Positions 1 to 5,571 of a DNA stretch of 38,821 nt are shown here, one piece after another. The notes under the pieces are model-generated. The model was not told where the DNA came from. It worked only from the letters and a program-made list of their open reading frames with translations, and made no database searches. The position numbers and the translations under genes are program-made. Origin of the DNA: Clostridia bacterium (GTDB lineage Bacteria > Bacillota > Clostridia > Oscillospirales > Acutalibacteraceae); assembly GCA_017942105.1 (NCBI GenBank), contig JAGAVE010000098.1, forward strand, positions 1 to 38,821, read 5' to 3'. Position 1 is the first letter of the stretch. Every line of letters begins with the position of its first letter.

Positions 1-133
1 GTAGGGCTACGATTTCGCTATCCCTTCTTCTCGCCTGTACCTCACGATACAAACCTTGGGAGTCGCTTTTGAGTTCGTCGGCAACTACGCCTCGGTGGAC
101 TTTCACCACAGAGCATTGATATGCCCGTCATAC
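1..133 (-). ncRNA. Probable group II intron, 5' part (domain I), cut by the window edge
   Basis: Read on the minus strand this stretch has the look of group II intron domain I: a GGTGAAAGTCC element, a GTAGTTGCCGACGAACTC-like segment, and the run TCGTGAGGTACAGGCGAGAAG followed by GATAGCGAAATCGTAG. I recognise this by resemblance to bacterial introns, not by alignment. The likely 5' end (GTATG, compare the GUGYG consensus) is at about 133, only a few bases after the T-run of the terminator at 135-169. Insertion straight behind a terminator hairpin is the known habit of class C introns. The body and reverse transcriptase would lie left of the window. A short forward frame through here is better explained as a shadow of the RNA. 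Confidence 0.45.
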
Positions 134-134
134 C

Positions 135-169
135 AAAAAATCCGCCCGGTGCACCACCACCGAACGGAT
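135..169 (-). terminator. Rho-independent terminator, minus strand
   Basis: On the minus strand a 12-bp stem (140-151 with 158-169, two G-U pairs, 6-nt loop) is followed directly by six T residues. No minus-strand protein gene lies just upstream, so it ends either the short transcript proposed at 135-246 or read-through from the cotJ side. It is also the likely target of the adjacent group II intron. Confidence 0.7.
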
Positions 170-217
170 CATAGGACAACCAACCCCCATAGGAAAAAGG
201 AAGCAGATTGCATATTT

Positions 218-246
218 ATAATAGCACTCTGCTTAAGGTTTTGCAA
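218..246 (-). promoter_or_regulatory. Candidate sigma-A promoter for a short minus-strand transcript
   Basis: On the minus strand TTGCAA (241-246) and TATTAT (218-223) are separated by 17 nt. Transcription would start near 211 and reach the terminator at 135-169, giving an RNA of about 75 nt. The only frame inside is a 14-codon one without a ribosome-binding site. The match is modest in AT-rich DNA. Confidence 0.35.
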
Positions 247-261
247 CCATTTTTTAGAAAG

Positions 262-308
262 CAGGGTGATTTTTCTTTTTCACCCTGAATTAAATTAAGT
301 AAGGGTGT
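262..308 (+). promoter_or_regulatory. Alternative hairpins covering the recombinase ribosome-binding site
   Basis: CAGGGTGA (262-269) can pair perfectly with TCACCCTG (280-287) across a T-rich loop. The same CACCCT (281-286) can instead pair with AGGGTG (302-307), the apparent Shine-Dalgarno sequence of the recombinase, 7 nt before its ATG at 315. The two pairings exclude each other, so the leader could switch translation on and off. This is read from sequence only; no folding energies were computed. Confidence 0.4.
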
Positions 309-314
309 GATGAA

Positions 315-1739
315 ATGAAAATCGCTGCAGCTTATATCCGTGTTTCCGACGAGCGCCAGGATGAATACTCCCCTGACTCGCAGATCAGGCTCATCCACGA
401 TTTCGCCAAGAAAAACGGATTCACCGTTCCGCAGGAGTACATTTTCTTCGATGACGGTATCTCCGCCAAGACAGCAAAAAAGAGAACACAGTTCAATCAG
501 ATGATTGCTCTCGCAAAGGAGAAGGAAGCTCCGTTTGAAGCAATCCTTGTCTGGAAATTCTCACGATTTGCCCGTAATCAGGAAGAAAGTATTGTTTATA
601 AAAACATCCTCCGAAAAAAAGGAATTCAGGTTATCAGTATATCCGAACCGATTATCGATTCCCCTTTCGGAGAACTCATCGAGCGCATCATCGAATGGAT
701 GGACGAATACTATCTCATCAATCTCTCGACCGAAGTTAAACGCGGTATGATGGAAAAACTCAGCCGTGGCGAAGCTATGTGTCCCCCTGCATTCGGATAT
801 GATATTGTTGATAAGAAATACATTCCGAATGATGAGGCCGTCCATGTCCGTGAAATATTCAATGATTTTAACAGCGGAGTTACGATGAGACAAATCGCGA
901 TGAAGTGCGCCGCCAAAGGTCTGAAAACGCATCGTGGGAATCCTCTTGAAGCACGAACAATCCGTTATATACTCAACAACCCTGTTTACATTGGCAAAAT
1001 CCGTTGGTCAACTGACGGCAGAGCTTCTTCCTTGCGTGACTATTCGAACCCGAATACCGTAATCGTTGACGGCATACATGAGCCGATTATATCCGCTGAG
1101 ATATGGGAGAAGACCCAGTCAAAGATGAAGGAGCTGCAGAAAATGTATGGCAGATATCAGAGAGCCGAGCAACCCGTTGAATGGATGCTCAAGGGTCTGA
1201 TGCGCTGCGACTGCGGTGCAACCCTGACTTTTCTTTCTACCAAGTGTCCCTCGATACAATGCTACGAGTACACCAAAGGTAAAGGCAAATGTTCAACATC
1301 GCACAGCTTGTCCCTTGCAAAAGCAAACAAGCTCGTCATTGCTGCTCTTGAAAGCTGTGTTGACAATATGAATTTTAATATTCTTCCCCGTAAAAAGCCG
1401 AAAAGCGGCATAGATTATAATAAGCTCGTCCAGAGAGAGCAAATCAAGCTCGAGCGAGCAAAAGAAGCTTATCTCTCCGGTATCGATACCAAGGAAGAAT
1501 ACAAGGCCAACAAAGACAGAATCACTAAAGCAATCCGTGATATCGAAAAAGAACGCAACAAAGAGACAGCCGAAACGGTTAACCTGACCGAATATTCCGA
1601 TAAAGTGCGCCAGGTCCTTAAAACCGTCAAGGATCCCACCGCCTCCGAGCTGATGAAAAACAAAGCCCTGCGCTCAATCCTTTCCCATATCACCTACCAA
1701 AAACCTCAAAATAACCTCGCTTTATTTTTTTACGCCTAA
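315..1739 (+). CDS. Large serine recombinase (resolvase/integrase family)
   Basis: A 474-residue site-specific recombinase that would cut and rejoin attachment sites through a phosphoserine link. The resolvase domain fills about residues 1-150, with YIRVSDERQDEY near the start (nucleophile Ser11) and a KFSRFARN helix. A recombinase domain covers about 160-270. A zinc-ribbon-like region begins at Cys298 and Cys300 and continues with later cysteines. A charged coiled coil spans about 370-430, and the tail is hydrophobic. The length is close to SpoIVCA-type enzymes. ATG 315 has AAGGGTG 7 nt upstream and may be controlled by leader pairing. It runs toward the cotJ operon, and its stop lies only a few bases from the point where cotJC is broken, so it is the obvious candidate to integrate or excise this DNA. 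Base composition resembles the host genes more than the AT-rich island to the right. Confidence 0.93.
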   Translation: MKIAAAYIRVSDERQDEYSPDSQIRLIHDFAKKNGFTVPQEYIFFDDGISAKTAKKRTQFNQMIALAKEKEAPFEAILVWKFSRFARNQEESIVYKNILRKKGIQVISISEPIIDSPFGELIERIIEWMDEYYLINLSTEVKRGMMEKLSRGEAMCPPAFGYDIVDKKYIPNDEAVHVREIFNDFNSGVTMRQIAMKCAAKGLKTHRGNPLEARTIRYILNNPVYIGKIRWSTDGRASSLRDYSNPNTVIVDGIHEPIISAEIWEKTQSKMKELQKMYGRYQRAEQPVEWMLKGLMRCDCGATLTFLSTKCPSIQCYEYTKGKGKCSTSHSLSLAKANKLVIAALESCVDNMNFNILPRKKPKSGIDYNKLVQREQIKLERAKEAYLSGIDTKEEYKANKDRITKAIRDIEKERNKETAETVNLTEYSDKVRQVLKTVKDPTASELMKNKALRSILSHITYQKPQNNLALFFYA

Positions 1740-1741
1740 TG

Positions 1742-1855
1742 TTATCTGTTTCCACACTCCGCTCCGCCATATTGCGAAATGATTATCTGTGCATATTTCG
1801 GGTTTGGATTTGCAATTTTAACGGGATATTGCAGTTTTTTCTCATAGACAAACAT
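1742..1855 (-). pseudogene. cotJC: cotJC 5' fragment (manganese-catalase-like spore coat protein), interrupted
   Basis: Immediately behind cotJB, with ATGA overlap of its stop and an AGGAGGT site inside the cotJB end, starts a 37-codon frame. It opens MFVYEKKLQYPVKI and continues to IISQYGGAE, the N-terminus of CotJC. After about residue 33 the family sequence (normally ...QYGG-D/E-GEL...) is lost, and four unrelated residues precede a TAA at 1742-1744. CotJC is normally near 190 residues, so the catalytic di-manganese domain is missing here. The break coincides with the end of the recombinase gene, which argues for insertion rather than gradual decay. Whether the 3' part survives at the far end of the inserted DNA cannot be seen, because it would lie left of the window. 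Confidence 0.85.
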
Positions 1856-2100
1856 CAGCAGCTACCTCCTATGTCCCACGGCCACGGGTTTTTCAGCCAC
1901 GACACACCGGGGTCGGAATTGCCGTAAAGCGGGCCGAACTGCTCTTCGTATTCACAAACGAGTTTTTCATTCATTTCTTCATATTTTTTATAAAGCGAAA
2001 GTGCAGCAAGATCCTCGGGATGAGTATCCATATAAAGATGAAGCTCCCACATTGCAAACTGCACTGCATCGAGCCTTTGCAGAATCATTCCTCTCGTCAT
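1855..2100 (-). CDS. cotJB: Spore coat protein CotJB
   Basis: An 81-residue small protein of the CotJB family, a component of the spore coat made in the mother cell. Recognisable features are the ML-x-RL-x-A-x-FA helix, LYMDTHPEDLAAL, a charged middle with YEEMNEKLVCEYEEQFGPL, and the closing PWPWDIGG. The length fits the family (about 80-90). It starts with ATG overlapping the cotJA stop (ATGA), and its own stop overlaps the cotJC start, so the three genes are translationally coupled. The gene itself is intact. Confidence 0.92.
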   Translation of the reverse strand: MTRGMILQRLDAVQFAMWELHLYMDTHPEDLAALSLYKKYEEMNEKLVCEYEEQFGPLYGNSDPGVSWLKNPWPWDIGGSC

Positions 2101-2327
2101 CTGCTACCACTTCCGAGAAACGGCTTATTCAGAACCGGAAAAAGTGTTCCGCATCTGAGTGCCGTCATTTCATCGTAGGTAGTCATATCCGTCTGAAAAG
2201 GAACATATATCATTGCGACCTGAGGATTTTCGGGCAAAGCCGTCATTCTGCAGCCGCAGTCATCTGCAAATCTCGGTTTATAATAACCCATCGGCTTAAC
2301 ATGATGGGTATACTGTGAATTATTCAA
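2097..2327 (-). CDS. cotJA: Spore coat protein CotJA
   Basis: A 76-residue CotJA-family coat protein. The family signature is clear in the second half: VAMIYVPFQ, then a spaced Tyr, then ALRCGTLFP and the closing NKPFLG. It is the first gene of cotJA-cotJB-cotJC. No ATG is available; the TTG at 2325-2327 is chosen because AAAGGAG lies about 9 nt upstream. Upstream is a possible sigma-E promoter (2365-2393), as expected for a mother-cell coat operon. The protein is Cys-containing (DDCGCR) but otherwise ordinary. Confidence 0.9.
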   Translation of the reverse strand: MNNSQYTHHVKPMGYYKPRFADDCGCRMTALPENPQVAMIYVPFQTDMTTYDEMTALRCGTLFPVLNKPFLGSGSR

Positions 2328-2364
2328 CCTGATTGGCTCCTTTATATTTATTCGGCATACGCCT

Positions 2365-2393
2365 AATACATCCTATGCTAAAAGGCAATATGC
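2365..2393 (-). promoter_or_regulatory. Possible sigma-E-type promoter for the cotJ operon
   Basis: On the minus strand GCATATT (2387-2393) matches the sigma-E -35 consensus. Fourteen nt later GATGTATT (2365-2372) matches 5 of 8 positions of the CATACA-T type -10. It lies about 40 nt before the cotJA start. The -10 is weak, so this is a suggestion supported mainly by the function of the operon. Confidence 0.35.
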
Positions 2394-2404
2394 GTAACTA
2401 AAAC

Positions 2405-2474
2405 TTGAAAAATTCAATTTTATTTTGAATATCATTGAAAAATTATTGAAAACACTCGCAAGCCGTGGTATAAT
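2405..2474 (+). promoter_or_regulatory. Sigma-A promoter and possible operator of the XRE-Fic genes
   Basis: TTGAAA (2446-2451) and TATAAT (2469-2474) with a 17-nt spacer form a near-consensus promoter, about 30 nt before the XRE start. Just upstream TTGAAAAATTCAA (2405-2417) is a perfect palindrome around AAA, and TTGAAAAATT recurs at about 2435. Such repeats are plausible binding sites for the XRE protein itself. Confidence 0.65.
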
Positions 2475-2505
2475 ATTTATATGTACTAACTTTCGGAGGT
2501 TTCCT

Positions 2506-2727
2506 ATGGCTATCAGTTACAATAAATTGTGGAAATTACTTATTGATAGAGGTATGAAGAAAACAGAGCTTGTAAAGCTGTCGGGCATCACTTCCAATGC
2601 TATGGCAAAAATGGGAAGAAATGAATCTGTTCAGGTGGACACCCTGGGCAAGGTTTGCGCCGTACTCGGTTGCAATGTGGATGCAATTATGGAATTTGTC
2701 CCCGATGAAGCGAAGGGGGACAAATAA
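2506..2727 (+). CDS. XRE-family helix-turn-helix regulator, probable partner of Fic
   Basis: A 73-residue protein made almost wholly of a Cro/C1-type HTH domain: KLWKLLIDRGMKKTELVKL, then GITSNAMAKMGRNE as recognition helix, then a Leu/Val-rich third part. It belongs to the short solitary XRE type often found before toxins or defence genes. ATG 2506 is chosen over an earlier in-frame start because CGGAGG lies just upstream and the -10 box would overlap a longer version. The Fic gene starts 2 nt after its stop, so the two are co-translated. It probably represses its own promoter and may neutralise Fic, but I see no S/T-x-x-x-E-G/N inhibitory motif in it. Confidence 0.85.
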   Translation: MAISYNKLWKLLIDRGMKKTELVKLSGITSNAMAKMGRNESVQVDTLGKVCAVLGCNVDAIMEFVPDEAKGDK

Positions 2728-2728
2728 G

Positions 2729-3334
2729 ATGGTTCTTGAAAATAAACTTGGTATTACCGACTCACCTGAACTTGCAGAAGCTGAGGAACGCATCAGCAAG
2801 AAGAAGGCAGCAGAGCTTTTTGAAAACGGCTTGCTGGACACTTTAGAGGCAGGAACATTTGCCTCGCTGAAAGCCATTCATAAATATCTTTTTGACGAGA
2901 TCTACGACTTTGCCGGCGAGCTTCGCACCGTGAATATCGCAAAGGGGAACTTCCGTTTTGCTCCGCTTATGTATCTGGAAGCGGCTCTTGCTAACATCGA
3001 TAAGATGCCTCAGTCCACTTTTGATGAGATCGTGGAAAAGTACGTGGAAATGAATATTGCCCATCCCTTCCGCGAGGGCAACGGCAGAAGCACTCGCATC
3101 TGGCTGGATTGCATCTTTAAGAAGGAAATCGGCAAGGTTGTCGATTGGAGCAAGGTGGATAAAGAGGACTATCTGCTCGCAATGGAGCGCAGTCCCATTA
3201 GGGATATCGAGATCAAACATATCCTCAAAAACGCCCTGACCGACGATATCCATAGCCGCGAGGTCTATATGAAAGGCATCGACCACAGCTACTATTATGA
3301 GGGATATACAACCTTTAAGACGGAAGAATTGTAA
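2729..3334 (+). CDS. Fic domain protein (probable AMP transferase)
   Basis: A 201-residue Fic protein. The active-site loop at residues 112-123 reads HPFREGNGRSTR, a full match to HPFx(D/E)GNGRxxR, so the catalytic His112 and phosphate-binding residues are intact. Fic enzymes of this form usually transfer AMP from ATP to a hydroxyl group on a target protein, and several act as toxins. The conserved FAGELRTVNIAKG segment precedes the loop. No inhibitory S/T-x-x-x-E-G/N helix is evident at either end, which fits control by a partner, here the XRE protein directly upstream. ATG 2729 is used: the preceding AAGGGGG lies near it, and longer versions would read through the XRE gene. Confidence 0.9.
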   Translation: MVLENKLGITDSPELAEAEERISKKKAAELFENGLLDTLEAGTFASLKAIHKYLFDEIYDFAGELRTVNIAKGNFRFAPLMYLEAALANIDKMPQSTFDEIVEKYVEMNIAHPFREGNGRSTRIWLDCIFKKEIGKVVDWSKVDKEDYLLAMERSPIRDIEIKHILKNALTDDIHSREVYMKGIDHSYYYEGYTTFKTEEL

Positions 3335-3362
3335 AATCCCAAAGTATCAAATACAAAGTCCT

Positions 3363-3412
3363 AAAGTGTCAATTTGGCACTTTGAACTGCACTTCGGAAG
3401 AATTGACACTTT
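3363..3412. repeat. Inverted repeat AAAGTGTCAATT around the winged-helix fragment start
   Basis: AAAGTGTCAATT (3363-3374) and its exact reverse complement (3401-3412) lie 26 nt apart, with another CACTTT at 3378-3383 between them. A related AAAGTAT and AAAGTCC precede at 3341-3361. The right arm is inside the small reading frame that starts at 3382. This could be an operator, a remnant of a repetitive protein linker, or a hairpin. Confidence 0.5.
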
Positions 3413-3576
3413 TAGAACTGATCGCAAAAAATCCTACCGTCACACAGCAAGCATTAGCCGATGCATCCGGTAAATCACTCAGAACCATAAAGCGGCTGAT
3501 GAAATCCCTGCAGGATAAGAACTATATCCGCCGTGAAAGCAGCAAACGCTACGGCAAATGGGAAGTTTTGGTTTGA
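3382..3576 (+). pseudogene. Winged-helix DNA-binding fragment
   Basis: A 64-codon frame encodes one winged HTH domain: LLELIAKNPTVTQQALADASGK, recognition helix SLRTIKRLMKSLQDK, wing NYIRRE..RYGKWEVL. In many Clostridia this is the C-terminal module of a longer protein such as the AlbA/RecG-like ATP-binding regulators. The frame stays open upstream of the TTG at 3382 with a linker-like repeated KVLKCQF stretch, but no good start or ribosome-binding site is visible. I therefore read it as the leftover end of a lost gene, or as a frameshifted tail of the Fic gene. A genuine 64-residue regulator is the alternative. Confidence 0.5.
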
Positions 3577-3618
3577 TATACTTTGATAAATGAAAGAAAC
3601 TAATTGGAGGAAAATCAT

Positions 3619-5571
3619 ATGATTTTAGCAAACAGTAAAGATAAAGCAACTAAATTAGAAGTTTTAGAATTGGCAAGAGAGTATATAGAAAATAATCAGG
3701 AAATTCCGAATGACCTTTCACGTATACTTTTCCCTCCTGAAAAGCGTGAATATGAGTTAGTATATTGGGGAAAAGAAAGCAAAGAGCAAATTTTAACAGA
3801 AACTATTCCTGTGCCGTTACAAGAAGACAAGATTTTCCCGCCTGATGCTGAAATCAAGTCTAATGAATGGGTTAATAAATTAATATTCGGTGAAAATTTG
3901 CAAATATTAAAAACTCTTATTCAAATGAAAAAGGACGGGAAACTTAAAAATTCTGACGGAACAGATGGGGTTAGATTGATTTATATTGATCCACCTTTTA
4001 CAACAAAACAGGACTTTAAAGTACAAGGTGCTGAGCAGGTTGCGTATGCGGATAAGTTGTCTGGTGCTGAATTTATAGAATTTATAAGAAAACGTTTAAT
4101 ATTGGCAAAAGAATTGTTGGCAGATGATGGAACCATATTTATTCATTTGGATCAAAAGATGAGCCATTATATAAAAATTATATTAGATGAAATTTTCGGA
4201 AAAAACAATCTTTTGAATGAAATAGTTTGGCATTTTAGAACTTATCAAGGGAAAACGCAAAATTATTTTCCTAGAAAGCATAATGTAATATATTGGTATA
4301 AGAACAAAAATAATCCCAACTTTTCTTTAGAGTATGATGATGATTATGAAGGTACTGTTGATGCAGAAAGATGGAAAGATTATCTTGTAAATGGCAATGA
4401 AATTAGAGGCGCCAATTATCCTAAAAACGACAGTCGCTTCAAAGGATATTACGATAAGTTTGTAAAAAATAATGGCAGACCTCCAGAAGATGATGATATT
4501 ATTATGACTGTTAAAGGCTTTGTCATTGATGATGTTTGGATGGACATACAAGCAGTGGATCCTAAAGACAAGAAAGAAAAGACTGGATATCCTACTCAAA
4601 AGCCAGAAGATTTATTGAATAGAATAATTGAATGTTGTACACAACAAGGGGATTTGGTGTTAGACTTTTTTGCGGGAAGCGGAACAACTCCGGTAGTAGC
4701 CGAAAAATTAGGACGACGTTGGATAGCTGTCGACGTAGGGAAGTATTCAATTTACACAATTCAAAAACGACTGTTGCAAATAGAAAATATCCGTCCATTC
4801 ATGTTATATTCAGGTGGTTTGTATGATGCGGAAAAATTAAATAAATTTGATAACGAAAATTGGAAACTATTTGCACTACAACTTTGGAACTGTCAAGCCT
4901 CAAAAACAAAAGTTAAAGGTTTAGATTTTGATGGTGAAAAGGACAATTGTTTGGTAAAGGTATATTCGCCACAGGAGTTAAAAGAAAACAATTTAAAGAT
5001 ATCCCATGAAACCATTTATGAAATTGACACCATCCTTGGCAGAAATGCTGGTAATGAAATTTTTATAATCGCACCGCAAGGGCAATTTACATTTGCTGAA
5101 GATGATGTCGAAATCAAGGATAGAATATATCATATTTTGCGCGTCCCTTATTCTATGCTTGCTAAGTTCACTGAAAATTTCACACCCGCTAAGCAGCCCC
5201 GAGATAGCGAGTCCATTAATGAAATTGTGGATTCAGTTGGATTTGATTTTGTGCAACCGCCAGTTGTTGATTTTGAGGTTGTAAATAACACATTAAAAAT
5301 AAAGAAATTCAGAAGTAACAGCAGAATGAAGGGTGAACAAAAAACAGAGTTAGCGATGGTTTTAATTGATTATAACTATAATGGAGAAGTGTTCGATATT
5401 GACGATGTATTTTACAACAAAGATTTATACGAAACTAATTTTAAAACTAAAAAAATTCAATTAAAAAAGGCGATAAAAATTAAACCTATTGATAAAAAAG
5501 CTATGTTTATATTCGTAGATAATGCTGGCAACGAAAAGAGGATGGTAATTGATGGAACAAAACAAAATTAG
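3619..5571 (+). CDS. Type III-like restriction-modification, adenine-specific methyltransferase (Mod)
   Basis: A 650-residue DNA N6-adenine (or N4-cytosine) methyltransferase. Motif IV, DPPF, is at residues 124-127, and the AdoMet-binding motif LDFFAGSGTT is near 351. This order, IV before I with a long intervening segment, is the beta class used by type III Mod subunits, whose target-recognition domain lies in between. The length is right for Mod (about 600-680). ATG 3619 is preferred to the TTG at 3604 because TTGGAGG overlaps that TTG and sits 8 nt before the ATG. The stop overlaps the start of the helicase-nuclease gene by 20 nt, typical of mod-res pairs. The sequence is much more AT-rich than flanking core genes, pointing to transfer. 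Confidence 0.92.
   Translation: MILANSKDKATKLEVLELAREYIENNQEIPNDLSRILFPPEKREYELVYWGKESKEQILTETIPVPLQEDKIFPPDAEIKSNEWVNKLIFGENLQILKTLIQMKKDGKLKNSDGTDGVRLIYIDPPFTTKQDFKVQGAEQVAYADKLSGAEFIEFIRKRLILAKELLADDGTIFIHLDQKMSHYIKIILDEIFGKNNLLNEIVWHFRTYQGKTQNYFPRKHNVIYWYKNKNNPNFSLEYDDDYEGTVDAERWKDYLVNGNEIRGANYPKNDSRFKGYYDKFVKNNGRPPEDDDIIMTVKGFVIDDVWMDIQAVDPKDKKEKTGYPTQKPEDLLNRIIECCTQQGDLVLDFFAGSGTTPVVAEKLGRRWIAVDVGKYSIYTIQKRLLQIENIRPFMLYSGGLYDAEKLNKFDNENWKLFALQLWNCQASKTKVKGLDFDGEKDNCLVKVYSPQELKENNLKISHETIYEIDTILGRNAGNEIFIIAPQGQFTFAEDDVEIKDRIYHILRVPYSMLAKFTENFTPAKQPRDSESINEIVDSVGFDFVQPPVVDFEVVNNTLKIKKFRSNSRMKGEQKTELAMVLIDYNYNGEVFDIDDVFYNKDLYETNFKTKKIQLKKAIKIKPIDKKAMFIFVDNAGNEKRMVIDGTKQN

Noticed and set aside
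56..298. An 80-codon plus-strand frame at the left edge
   Set aside because: It runs through the intron-like RNA and the terminator hairpin, has no ribosome-binding site, and encodes no recognisable domain.
1731..2368. The 10-mer TACGCCTAAT occurs at the recombinase stop and again near 2359, suggesting element ends
   Set aside because: One shared 10-mer within 700 bases is not unlikely by chance, and taking it as an element end would put intact cotJA and cotJB inside the mobile DNA.
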